DNA of 64,000 nt from positions 5,111,001 through 5,175,000 of the forward strand of contig NC_060214.1 of the NCBI RefSeq assembly GCF_021130785.1. The letters run 5' to 3'. Positions 34,570 through 47,399 of this stretch are shown in pieces. The notes under the pieces were generated by a model. The model was not told the DNA's origin and made no database searches. It saw only the letters and a list, made by a program, of their open reading frames with translations. Position numbers and translations under genes: made by a program. Numbering within the stretch: position 1 is the first letter of the stretch; every line of letters starts with the position of its first letter. The stretch is from Homalodisca vitripennis. Taxonomy: Eukaryota; Arthropoda; Insecta; Hemiptera; Cicadellidae.

Positions 34570-34880
34570 TACGAGTCGATCTTTCTACCAGAAGTGAGAG
34601 AGTCTTGACGATTGACGACCAAATATTCGTGACAGGATTATTGGTCGGTGTGAAACTGTCGACTCTGACGGATTGTTTTCATTTAATCAACAACCGAATC
34701 AAGGCAACCACCGAACCAAAATCGTCGAGGTAACTACGTGTACGCTGTGCCGCAGTCGACGCTCGCTCTGGACTGCTGGAGGCGTGCAGTTCCACAACAT
34801 CTGATATATCTCTGTTTATTTAATACACACGAAACAGATTGCTCTGCTAATTGCATCGTGTTCAAGCCTCTGGCCAATTA
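34570..34880 (+). promoter_or_regulatory. CpG-rich patch, candidate promoter or 5' exon
   Basis: Within very AT-rich DNA this stretch holds many CpG dinucleotides ('gtcgactctgacgg', 'ccgcagtcgacgctcgctc'). A good splice donor, 'gtcgag/gtaact', lies at 34730. No matching coding exon was found downstream. It could equally be the remains of a GC-richer transposon. Confidence 0.25.
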
Positions 34881-36094
34881 AAGATAAAAGCCAATAAGTT
34901 ATTATTATCGGATATAACAGACTGAGGTTTTATACTGTCATATTAAAGTAGTTGAATTGAAAACTGGTTCTGGATTTCCTAGAAGATCAGTAGGTTTGAT
35001 ATTAAATTTTCGGTGCTACTGCCACTTTTCTTGGTATTTGTATACATGTCGAGTTAAGGGCTTTAGGTGTCAAAATAGTTGTAAATGAATGATCAAAAAT
35101 GGTTACAATATTCATGTAGTTGTGCTGAATATATAAAACTTGTATCCAATTTTAACTTTAAATCAATTTTCAGTTTACAGAATTTTAACAACGTATTTTC
35201 AGTGATTATGTCAATTTACAACAACTCAATATGACTATTGTGCAATGTAAAAAGCCGAGCGGTGGTCAGTTGGTCACAATACACTGGGAAAGTTATTTAT
35301 AACATAAATTATCACCCTATTTTTTAGCACATTTCTTAGGTTATAAACCGAAAATAAACATTAATAAAACACAGAGAAAAAATTATATCGCTGATGACAA
35401 CACATTAGTTTTTATGTATGCTAAGAATTGAGCGCATGGTTGAAGTGATAATTATTAAAGCAGGAAATAAAGTTTTTATAAATATTAAATATTATTTTTT
35501 ACCTTTAATTGCCTTACTACCTGTAAAAAAGCACGATGAATAAACTTCCACTCGGTACCCATATATACAGTGTACTTCCTTAGGTTTGTGACAAAATATT
35601 TAATGTGAATGTTTAGTTATGTACAGTCTTGAAAACGTAAATTTTTATGTTTTTAAGTATAATTTGTAATGTTTTGGTTATGAATGGTACTGTTTGAAAC
35701 CTCGTGAAATGAAATGTCGATAAATATTATAGTGTGATTCTTGTCACAGGAGCGGTGATAAAAAAGTCTATTTTCTATACAATGTAGACTTTCATTTAAA
35801 ACGAAAATAGATAGTTAAATATTTTCTTTCTTGGGCCTTAGAAATGGCCTTGAAAACTATGTCCGTAATGACGGATGTTTACATTTAAAATTTTTTAGAT
35901 TCGTACAAAAAAATTCGGTTATTTACGTATCTGATAAATGGGTATAAACTAAGAAAAAAATATTATTTCCAGTTTTTTTTTTTAGAGTATAATCACCCAA
36001 TCGCGACCGACGTTGAATTTCTTCCTTAGGACGATTTTTTCTATTGATTAAAATAAAAAAAAGGCTGTGTATGGACATAAGGATGCAATGCAAG
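34881..36094. other. AT-rich intergenic DNA
   Basis: No gene or repeat recognised. Confidence 0.5.
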
Positions 36095-37018
36095 TTGGCT
36101 CTCAGCTCCTGTACTCTCCTCAGCTCTCAGCTCCTGTACTCTCCTCAGCTCTTAGTTCCTGGACTCTCATCAGCTCTCAGCTCCTGTACTATCCTCAGCT
36201 CTCAGCTCCTGTACTCTCCTCAGCTCTCAGCTCCTGGACACTCCTCAGCTCTTAGTTCCTGGACTCTCCTCAGCTCTCAGCTCCTGTACTCTCCTCAGCT
36301 CCCAGCTCCTGTACTCTCCTCAGCTCTCAGCTCCTGGACTCTCCTCAGCTCTCAGCTCCTGTACTCTTCTCAGCTCTCAGCTCCTGGACACTCAGCTCTC
36401 CGTTCCTGGACTCTCCTCAGCTCTCAGCTCCTGTACTCTCCTCAGCTCTCAGCTCCTGTACTCTCCTCAGCTCTCAGTTCCTGGACTCTCCTCAACTCTC
36501 AGCTCCTGTATTCTCCTCAACTCTCAGCTCCTGGACTCTCCTCAGCTCTCAGCTCCTGTACTCTCCTCAGCTCTCCGTTCCTGGACTCTCCTCAGCTCTC
36601 AGCTCCTGGACTCCTCAGCTCTCCGTTCCTGGACTCTCCTCAGCTCTCAGCTCCTGTACTCTCCTCAGCTCTCAGCTCCTGTACTCTCCTCAGCTCTCAG
36701 TTCCTGGACTCTTCTCAACTCTCAGCTCCTGTATTCTCCTCAGCTCTCAGCTCCTGGACTCTCCTCAGCTCTCAGCTCCTGGACTCTCCTCAGCTCTCAG
36801 CTCCTGGACTCTCCTCAGCTACTCAGCTCTCAGCTCCTGGACTCTCCTCAGCTACTTAGCTCTCAGCTCCTGGACTCTCCTCAGCTCTCAATTCCTAGAC
36901 TCCTCCTCAGCTACTCAGCTCTCAATTCCTGGACTCTCCTCAGCTTCTCAGTTCTCAGCTCCTGGGCTCTCCTCAGCTCCTGGGCTCTCCTCAGCTCCTC
37001 AGCTCTCAGTTCCAGGCT
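36095..37018. repeat. 25 bp minisatellite (CAGCTCTCAGCTCCTGTACT type), about 37 copies
   Basis: The unit is built from 'cagctctcagctcctg' plus 'tactctcct' or 'gactctcct'. Copies alternate between the two endings and a few are shortened. A 271-codon plus frame at 36044-36859 exists because 25-base units read as a 75-base, 25-residue super-repeat without stops; it is not considered a gene. The strand is strikingly C+T rich. Confidence 0.95.
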
Positions 37019-37930
37019 AAGAGCTGAAGTCGACCACAGGACCAGTGACGAAGGAAAGTATCATACTCCTCGACACCATCCACTTGGAAATTTAATCTCT
37101 TTCCATTATGACTTTTACGATCATAATAGCGACCCCCTATCAATTTGTTATTCTTGTGTCAGTGAAATTAAGTTAAAGATACCGTTGAAGTTAATAGTTC
37201 TGTATTTGTTTTGTTGTTGTTGTAACCAAAATTTGTAATTTTTTTACTATTTTTATGACAATTCCGTGGTAACATAGCCTAGTGTTAACACAAGTTGATT
37301 ATTGTTAATATTATTGTTTATATAGTATAATTGATTAATTAACTTACAAAAGAAAGAAAGGAAATGAAGAACATTAAAGAAAATGCTGATTGTAACAAGT
37401 AGCCTATTCAATCGAGAATGTGCTTAAATTAAAGGATTAAACTGGAAAATGAAACACTATTTTCAGGGCTTTCCAAGTAGGATCTGTTGTACGTTATTTG
37501 TGAAAGACAATGTAACATTACATATTGAATTATAAGCTAAATATTATCACGGATTGTGTTATTAATCATCAAACTTTGTCATATCATCATACGCAGTTTT
37601 TGTATAATATATTAGCTTATCTTTATTATAAATTTAATCTACGAAAACATTGAAGAATGGAAGAATTAAAACTACAACTTCACTACATTAATTACGTGAT
37701 TGGTGTAAGTGAAACGTTTTCATGAAATACCATAAAACCCATCTACGACATGGACCATTATACGACCCATCTCGTATATGTAAAAATTGTTACTTAATTT
37801 AGTTTTGTACTTTCCTTACCAAGTTATAAGAAAGGAATAATGTTTAATAAATAATTGCATTCAAAATTTACATCAAAATAACGCTCCAAGCAGCTGAGGA
37901 TGACTCATCAGCTACACAAATGGTTTATAC
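37019..37930. other. AT-rich intergenic DNA between two minisatellites
   Basis: No gene or repeat recognised. Confidence 0.5.
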
Positions 37931-37935
37931 ACGGT

Positions 37936-40900
37936 AGTACACATCAAGGTATACCTTGGTCGGTACCACAGCTTGTAAATATTCATGTGTAGTAATGGTA
38001 GGCTCTAGGGACTCAAGTGTATCCTCTGGTCCATCACCACTGTGGTGGTACACATCAAGGCAAACCTTGGTCGGTACCACAGCTTGTAAATATTCATGTG
38101 TAGTAATGGTAGGCTCTAGGGACTCAAGTGTATCCTCTGGTCCATCACCACTGTGGTGGTACACATCAAGGCAAACCTTGGTCGATACCACAGCTTGTAA
38201 ATATTCATGTGTAGTTATGGTAGGCTCTAGGGACTCAAGTGTATCCTCTGGTCCATCACCACTGTGGTGGTACACCTCAAGGCAAACCTTGATCGGTACC
38301 ACAGCTTGTAAATATTCATGTGTAGTAATGGTAGGCTCTAGGGACTCAAGCGTATCCTCTGGTCCATCACCACTGTGGTGGTACACATCAAGGCAAACCT
38401 TGGTCGGTACCACAGCTTGTAAATATTCATGTGTAGTAATGGTAGGCTCTAGGGACTCAAGTGTATCCTCTGGTCCATCACCACTGTGGTGGTACACATC
38501 AAGGCACACCTTGGTCGGTACCACAGCTTGTAAATATTCATGTGTAGTTATGGTAGGCTCTAGGGACTCAATTGTATCCTCTGGTCCATCACCACTGTGG
38601 TGGTACACCTCAAGGCAAACCTTGGTCGGTACCACAGCTTGTAAATATTCATGTGTAGTAATGGTAGGCTCTAGGGACTCAAGTGTATCCTCTGGTCCAT
38701 CACCACTGTGGTGGTACACATCAAGGCACACCTTGGTCGGTACCACAGCTTGTAAATATTCATGTGTAGTAATGGTAGGCTCTAGGGACTCAAGTGTATC
38801 CTCTGGTCCATCACCACTGTGGTGGTACACATCAAGGCAAACCTTGGTCGGTACCACAGCTTGTAAATATTATGTGTATTAAGTAGGCCTTCTAGGGACT
38901 CAAGTGTATCCCTCTGGTCAACACACTGTGTGGTACCCACATCAAGGCACACCTTGGTCGGTTCCACAGCTTGTAAATATTCATGTGTCAGTAAAGGTAG
39001 GCTCTGGGACTCAAGTGTATCATCTGTCCATCACCACTGTGGTAGTTACACATCAAGGCAAACTTGGTCGGTACCACAGCTTGTAAATATCATGTGTAGT
39101 AATGGTAGGCTCTAGGACTCAAGTGTTATCTTCTGGTCCATCACCACTGTTGGTGGTACACATCAAGGCACACCTTGGTCGGTACACAGCTTGTAAATAT
39201 TCATGTGTAGTAATGGTAGGCCTCTAGGACTCAAGGTAACCTCTGGTCCCACTCCACTGTGTGGTGGTACACAATTCAGGCCAAACCTTGGTCGGTTACC
39301 ACAGCTTGTAAATATTCATGTGTAGTGTAATGGTAGGCTCTAGGGACTCAAGTGTATCCTCTGGTCCATCACCACTGTGGGGTACACATCAAGGAACACC
39401 TTGGTCGGTACCACAGCTTGTAAATATTCATGTGTAGTTTTTGGTAAGGCTCTAGGGACTCAAGTGTATCTTGGGGTCCATTCACCACTGTGGTAGTATC
39501 ACATCAAGGCAAACCTGGTCGTATCCACAGCTTGTAAAATTTTCTTGTGTTGTATTGGTAGGCTTAGGGACTCAAAGTGTATCTTTGGTCCCTCTCACTG
39601 TGGTGGTACACATCAAGGCACTCCTTGGTCGGTACACAGATTGTAAATATTCATGTGTAGTAATGGTGAGGCTATAGGGACTTCAATTGTATCCCTCTTG
39701 GTCCATTCACCACTGTGGTGGTACACATCAAGGCACACCTTGGTCGGTACCACAGCTTGTAATTATTCATGTGTAAGTGATGGTTGGCTCTAGGGACTCA
39801 AGTGTATCCTCTGGTCCATCACCACAGTGGTAGTAACATCAAGGCAAACCTTGGGGTCGGTACCACAGCTTGTAAATATTCATGTGTAGTAATGGTAGGC
39901 TCTAGGGACTCAGTGTATCCTCTGGTCCTCACCATGCTGGTGGTTACACTTCTCAGGCAAAACCTTGGTACGGTACCACAGGCTTGTAAATATTCATGTG
40001 TAGAATGGTAGCTCTAGGGACTCAAGTGTATCCTCTGGTACATCCCATGTGGTAGTACACATCAAGGCAAAACTTGGTCGGTACCACAGCTTGTATTATA
40101 TTCATGTGTAGTATTTGTAGGTCTAGGGACTCAAGTGTTTCCTCTGGTCCTTCACCCTGTGGGTGTAGTACACATCAAGGCAATCCTTGGTCTGGTACCA
40201 CAGCTTGTAATTATTCATGTGTAGTAATGGTAGGCATCTAGGGAACTCAAGTGTATCCTCTGCGTCCAATCCACCACTGGTGGATACACATCAAGGCAAA
40301 CCTTGGTCAGGTACCCACAGCTTGTAAATATTTCATGGGTAATAATGGTAGGGGACTCAAGTGGTTATCCTCTGGTCCATCACCACTGTGGTAGGTACAC
40401 ATCAGGCAAACCTTGGTCGATACCACAGCTTGTAAATATTCTGTGTAGTTATGGTAGGCTCTAGGGACTCAAGTGTATCCTCTGGTCCATCACCACTGTG
40501 GGTGGTACACCTCAAGGCAAACCTTGATCGGTACCACAGCTTGTAATAATATTATGGTGTAAGTAATGGTAGGCTCTAGGGGACTTCAAGTGTTACCTCT
40601 GTCAATCCCCAACTGTGGGTGTGGTACACATCAAGGCAAACCTTGGTCGGTACCACAGCTCTGTAAATATTCATGTGTAGTAAAGGTAGGCTCTAGGGAC
40701 TCAAGTGTATCCTCTGGTCCCATCACCACTGTGGTAGTACACATCAAGGCACACACCTGGTCGGTACCACAGCTTGTAAAGTAGTCATGTGTAGTGTATG
40801 GTAGGCTCTAGGGACTCCAATTGTATCCTCGGTCCATCCACCACTGTGGTGGGGAGTACACCTCAAGCAAACCTTTGTCGGGTTACCACAGCTTGTAATA

Positions 40901-43900
40901 TTCTTGTGTAGTATGGTAGGGCTCTAGGGACACAAGTGTATCTCTGGTCCAGTCACACTGTGGTGGTACACATCAAGGGCACACCTTGGTCGGTACACAG
41001 ATATGTAAATATTCATGTGTAGTAATGTAGCTCTTGGGACTCAAGTGCTATCCTCTAGGTTCATCACCACTGTGTGGTACACATCAGGCAAACCTTGGTC
41101 GGTACCAACAGCTGTGTAAATATTCATGTGTATTAAAGGTAGGCTCTAGGGACTCAAGTGTATCCCTCTGGGTCCATCCACACTGTGGTGGTACACATCA
41201 AGGCACCCACCTTGGTCGGTACCACAGCTTGTAATTATTCATGTGTAGTATAAGTAGGCTCTAGGGATCAAGTGTATCCTCGGTCCATCACCACTGTGGT
41301 AGTACACTACAAGGCAAACTTGGTCGGTACCACAGCTTGTAAATATTCATGTGTAGTAATGGTAGGCTCACTTGGGACTTCAAGTGTTATCTTCTGGTCC
41401 ATCAACCTGTGGGTGGTACAACTTCAAGGCAACCACTTGGTCTGGTACACGCTTGTAAATATTTCATGTGTAGTAATGGTAAAGGCTTAGGACTCAAGTG
41501 TATCCTCTGGTCCATCACACTGTGGTGGTAACACATCAAGGCTCTCCTTGGTCCGGTACTCACAGCTTTTGGTAAATATTCATGTGTAGTTTTTATGGTA
41601 GGCTCTTGGGACTCAAGTGTATCCTCTGGTCCATCACCACGATGTGGTTGTACACATCAAGGCAAACCTTGGTCGGTTCCACAGCTTGTAAATATTCATG
41701 TGTAGTAATGGTAGGGCTTAGGGACTCAAGTGTATCTTATGGTCCATCACCATGTGCGGTGGTACACATCAGCAACCCTTGGTCGGTACCTCAGTTGTAA
41801 ATATTCTGTTGTAGTTAATGGTAGGCTCTAGGACTCAAGTGTATCTTCTGGTCCGATCACCACTGTGGTGGTACACATCAAGGCACACTTGTTCGGGTTA
41901 TTACACAGCTTGTAAATATTCATGTTGTAGTAATGGTAGGCTAGGTCTAGGGACTCAATTGTATCCCTCTTGGTTCCATCCCTCTGTAGTGGGTACAGAC
42001 TCAACGGCACACCTATGGTCGGGTACCTACAGCTTGTAAATATTCATGTGTAGTATGGAGGCTATAGGGACCTCAAGTGTTTCTCTGGTCCATCACACTT
42101 GTGGTGGTACACATCAAGGCAAACCTTGGTCGGTACACAGTTGTAAATATTCATGTGATAGTAATGGTAGGCTCTAGGGGACTCAAGTGTATCTCTGGTC
42201 CACTCACCACTGTGGTGTTCACATCAAGGCAAACCTTGGTCGGGGGTACCACAGCTTGTAATAATATTCATGTGTAGTAATGGTAGGCTCTAGGGACTCA
42301 AGTGTATCCTCTGGTCCATCACCACTGTGGTGGTACACATCAAGGCAAACCTTGGTCGGTACCACAGCTTGTAAATATTCATGTGTAGTAATGGTAGGCT
42401 CTAGGGACTCAAGTGTATCCTCTGGTCCATCACCACTGTGGTGGTACACATCAAGGCAAACCTTGGTCGGTACCACAGCTTGTAAATATTCATGTGTAGT
42501 AATGGTAGGCTCTAGGGACTCAAGTGTATCCTCTGGTCCATCACCACTGTGGTGGTACACATCAAGGCACACCTTGGTCGGTACCACAGCTTGTAAATAT
42601 TCATGTGTAGTAATGGTAGGCTCTAGGGACTCAAGTGTATCCTCTGGTCCATCACCACTGTGGTGGTACACATCAAGGCACACCTTGGTCGGTACCACAG
42701 CTTGTAAATATTCATGTGTAGTAATGGTAGGCTCTAGGGACTCAAGTGTATCCTCTGGTCCATCACCACTGTGGTGGTACACATCAAGGCACACCTTGGT
42801 CGGTACCACAGCTTGTAAATATTCATGTGTAGTTATGGTAGGCTCTAGGGACTCAAGTGTATCCTCTGGTCCATCACCACTGTGGTGGTACACATCAAGG
42901 CAAACCTTGGTCGGTACCACAGCTTGTAAATATTCATGTGTAGTAATGGTAGGCTCTAGGGACTCAAGTGTATCCTCTGGTCCATCACCACTGTGGTGGT
43001 ACACATCAAGGCACACCTTGGTCGGTACCACAGCTTGTAAATATTCATGTGTAGTAATGGTAGGCTCTAGGGACTCAAGTGTATCCTCTGGTCCATCACC
43101 ACTGTGGTGGTACACATCAAGGCACACCTTGGTCGGTACCACAGCTTGTAAATATTCATGTGTAGTAATGGTAGGCTCTAGGGACTCAAGTGTATCCTCT
43201 GGTCCATCACCACTGTGGTGGTACACATCAAGGCAAACCTTGGTCGGTACCACAGCTTGTAAATATTCATGTGTAGTAATGGTAGGCTCTAGGGACTCAA
43301 GTGTATCCTCTGGTCCATCACCACTGTGGTGGTACACATCAAGGCAAACCTTGGTCGGTACCACAGCTTGTAAATATTCATGTGTAGTAATGGTAGGCTC
43401 TAGGGACTCAAGTGTATCCTCTGGTCCATCACCACTGTGGTGGTACACATCAAGGCAAACCTTGGTCGGTACCACAGCTTGTAAATATTCATGTGTAGTA
43501 ATGGTAGGCTCTAGGGACTCAAGTGTATCCTCTGGTCCATCACCACTGTGGTGGTACACATCAAGGCAAACCTTGGTCGGTACCACAGCTTGTAAATATT
43601 CATGTGTAGTAATGGTAGGCTCTAGGGACTCAAGTGTATCCTCTGGTCCATCACCACTGTGGTGGTACACATCAAGGCAAACCTTGGTCGGTACCACAGC
43701 TTGTAAATATTCATGTGTAGTTAATGGTAGGCTCTAGGGACTCAAGTGTATCCTCTGGTCCATCACCACTGTGGTGGTACACATCAAGGAAAACCTTGGT
43801 CGGTACCACAGCTTGTAAATATTCATGTGTAGTAATGGTAGGCTCTAGGGACTCAAGTGTATCCTCTGGTCCATCACCACTGTGGTGGTACACATCAAGG

Positions 43901-44868
43901 CAAACCTTGGTCGGTACCACAGCTTGTAAATATTCATGTGTATTAAAGTTAGGCTCTAGGGACTCAAGTGTATCCACTGGTCCATCACCACTGTGGTGGT
44001 ACACATCAAGGCAAACCTTGGTCGGTTCCACAGCTTGTAAATATTCATGTGTAGTTATGGTAGGCTCTAGGGACTCAAGTGTATCCTCTGGTCCATCACC
44101 ACTGTGGTGGTACACATCAAGGCACACCTTGGTCGGTACCACAGCTTGTAAATATTCATGTGTAGTTATGGTAGGCTCTAGGGACTCAAGTGTATCCTCT
44201 GGTCCATCACCACTGTGGTAGTACACATCAAGGCAAACCTTGGTCGGTACCACAGCTTGTAAATATTCATGTGTAGTAATGGTAGGCTCTAGGGACTCAA
44301 GTGTATCCTCTGGTCCATCACCACTGTGGTGGTACACATCAAGGCAAACCTTGGTCGGTACCACAGCTTGTAAATATTCATGTGTAGTAAAGGTAGGCTC
44401 TAGGGACTCAAGTGTATCCTCTGGTCCATCACCACTGTGGTGGTACACATCAAGGCAAACCTTGGTCGGTACCACAGCTTGTAAATATTCATGTGTAGTA
44501 ATGGTAGGCTCTAGGGACTCAAGTGTATCTTCTGGTCCATCACCACTGTGGTAGTACACATCAAGGCACACCTTGGTCGGTACCACAGCTTGTAAATATT
44601 CATGTGTAGTAAAGGTAGGCTCTAGGGACTCAAGTGTATCCTCTGGTCCATCACCACTGTGGTGGTACACATCAAGGCACACCTTGGTCGGTACCACAGC
44701 TTGTAAATATTCATGTGTAGTAATGGTAGGCTCTAGGGACTCAAGTTTATCCTCTGGTCTATCACCACTGTGGTAGTACACATCAAGGCATGCCTCCACT
44801 AAAACTGGTAAATATCTTAAATATTAATGTGTAGGTTCTCGAGACATAAACGTATCCTCCGGTTCAGT
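37936..44868. repeat. 111 bp satellite array, about 62 copies, with a degraded central block
   Basis: The unit begins 'gtacacatcaaggcaaacct' and runs through 'ggtaccacagcttgtaaa', 'ggctctagggactcaag' and 'ccatcaccactgtggtg'. Two hairpin seeds sit in each unit: 'caagg-caaa-ccttg' and 'caccac-t-gtggtg'. Copies at 37936-38870 and 42265-44791 are nearly identical, with recurrent two-state variants (caaacc/cacacc, gtaatgg/gttatgg, tggtggt/tggtagt). Copies at 38870-42265 carry many one- or two-base insertions and deletions. A strongly diverged last partial copy runs to 44868. Because 111 is 3 x 37, frames of 165 to 492 codons stay open on both strands in the clean parts; none has known homology. 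Confidence 0.97.
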
Positions 44869-44869
44869 A

Positions 44870-45259
44870 CTATAAAAATACAATAAGCTATATAACAGTT
44901 TGTAAGTGTGTGGCAAGGTAAAACAACAATAAAAATATAAATGCAAAGGCTGAAAAATAGCAAAGAGAACCACTGTCAAAAAGGTAAAACCAAAGATCAT
45001 TATGAGTAAATTTATATAAATATATAGTTATATCAATGAGTTAAACAATTGAATACACCATAAAAACTAAACTTAATAATAAATAAGAGTAATAAACCTA
45101 TGACTGACAACAATAATAAATATCTAAAAAATAAGAAAAGGCAAAAGGCTATTACAAATTCGTAAAATTGGAAAAAAATAAAAGGATAATTATTAGAAAC
45201 AATATAGCAGCAACAAAATAAATATAATATGAATTCGATGTGAAAACTGATAGTTTAAT
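44870..45259 (-). repeat. Dispersed repeat, copy 1 (inverted relative to 57132-57527)
   Basis: The reverse complement of this segment matches 57132-57527 in order: 'attaaactatcagttttcac', 'tttgttgctgctatattgt', 'cataatgatctttggtttta' and 'agcctttgcatttatatttt'. It touches the diverged last unit of the 111 bp array on one side and the CT tract on the other. No coding potential seen. Confidence 0.9.
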
Positions 45260-45357
45260 CTCTCTCTCTCTCTCCCTCCCTTCCTCTCTCTCTCTCTCTC
45301 TCCCTCTCTCTCTCTCACTCTCTCTCTCTCTCTCTCTCCCTCCCTCCCCCCCCCCTC

Positions 45358-45452
<95 letters not shown>
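45260..45452. repeat. (CT)n microsatellite
   Basis: About 190 bases of CT dinucleotides with a few CCCT interruptions and a short poly-C. Open frames of serine/leucine or arginine/glutamate on either strand are artefacts of the repeat. Confidence 0.98.
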
Positions 45453-45454
<2 letters not shown>

Positions 45455-47399
45455 CTGCGACCTCCGTTTGCTATACTCGTATTTCTTTGGTTCATTGTAA
45501 AAACTGTGTACATTCTCAATGTTTAACCAGTCTCCTATATTATAGCACTTGTTAAGAAAAAAACAGGAGTCACTGTACTCTCGAAGGTGTCTCCGTTCAT
45601 TATTACTATAACCTTGAATTTCGATTATGATACATACGAGTACTGGTATAAAGTGACTCCCAAGTACCGGATATTGCGAATATTATACCGGTTTTATTAA
45701 ATAATAAATATGAAGACTAATATATTAGGCTTATGCCTATTGGTGATATTTCAATAAGATTAAGGTTTTAATGGGGTAGGTTTAATGTTAATAACTGATA
45801 TATGCGACACACGGATCCGATGTAGGTCAATGACAGAAACTGATTCGAAAGTCTGCACATTATTCTAAGAAATAATTTACTTGTTCATTTTTTCTGTCTA
45901 CTGGTATTGTCCTACCTACTTCCCTCTTTCTGTTATTTCTTGCTATAGATCCTCTTCATAATTTCATTTGGAGATTTGTTCAGTTGCTCAAGATATAATA
46001 CAGTGTATATCCCTCACAATCATAAGCCTTTAATGTCATTTTTAATTCCCTATTTCAGTAAATCTTTCACATGTATGTTTTTTGCTTTCATATAATGTTA
46101 AATTTTTTTTAAATTTCAGATTATATGTTTCCTTTAGAAGTACGCCAATTAATTCGAAATTATTTTAGTTATTGTTAAATAGATCCTGAAAATGAGACCT
46201 TCTCTATTACCGTTGTACCTTTTATTACACCTTCGTTAACCAAGATAGTAAAATTTCAACCTTATCCATAATTCTATTAACTAGTATTTGCTTGCAGTCT
46301 GAATCATAGTTAAGTTATTTACCAGGAATATTAAATTATTTGAGCTAAGGAATAACTGTGGAATAACTTATTTACATACAGTAATACTGAAACTTAAATA
46401 TGAAGCTATTAAATATATAAGTTTATAATCAATATTTGATTAGTGATTTACTGTTTGATAAAACCTTAATTAGATAGAAAATATCTTGACACGTTGTCTG
46501 ACGTTAGCGGATGCCCTAGTCCAAGCATCACAGAATAGATCATCAGTAAAGTTGTGTATATTTAATTTTTGTTACATGACTGCGTAGAAAAGATTATAAT
46601 CATTCATTGTACAATAAATAATTCAATTTCAGTTAGTTATTTTTGTTTGCAGTTGAACCACGTAATTTAAACGTAATCTCATTTTCTAGTCAGTAAAAAT
46701 ATGATTAATATTCTTCCAAAAATACCAGCCGTAATACAACTACACTGCAGTCTAAGCACTATAATGAATTCAAGAGGTGGTCGTTTATATTAACCTGAAA
46801 ACAGCTTAGTGTGGTACATAAATATGCAAAAAAACAAGGTCATATTACAAATCTAAAACTTGGTCGCTCTTTCTGATTATTTAACTTTCTCATCAAGCTC
46901 TTAGAAGGATAATAAATATAGCATGGAACTAGTGGTTTTTTTTTAAATTATTATCAGGTTATAATGAAATAAAAGGCTAAACAAACCTATATTAAAAGCT
47001 GCAGTTATATGTCAGTTTAAACATTTTCAAACTCTCGACACGACCTATGATATATGAACGTTTTTCTTGATTATAATGATTTGATAGATAGCTTAATCAT
47101 GCCGTGAAAAAACTTATTAAGATTAAAAAGATTGATTTATTAGATTAGCAAGTCAAATACATTATATAAAATCTCTAAAGAGTCACTTTTCACTCGTCTA
47201 CGTTTAAATAAAATATTCATTATCAACGGAACCGACAGTGTATAAGTAATTGGATGATTATTTGATTTTAATATTATTGGCAGAAGACATGGACCGTGAA
47301 TTGAGAAGCACATCTTGCACGTTTTTAGAAAGTAAGCTGGTTCAAGCACTGTACTTCAAAAAGATTAATTTGTCTCTACGAATCATCAACGCCATTTCC
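45453..47399. other. AT-rich intergenic DNA
   Basis: No gene or repeat recognised over nearly 2 kb. Confidence 0.5.

Noticed and set aside
36044..36859. 271-codon Ser/Leu/Gln-rich frame as a secreted protein
   Set aside because: Every residue derives from the 25 bp minisatellite; there is no non-repeat domain except a short AT-rich start.
42280..43737. 485-codon plus-strand open frame in the 111 bp array as a repeat-protein gene
   Set aside because: It is a direct consequence of a stop-free unit divisible by 3, the opposite strand is equally open, recurrent variants introduce stops (tggtag), and no family resemblance is seen.
37936..44868. CRISPR-like array
   Set aside because: The whole 111 bp unit repeats without unique spacers, and the sequence is eukaryotic.
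45193..45519. Arg/Glu- or Ser/Leu-rich frames on either strand
   Set aside because: Pure translation of the CT microsatellite.
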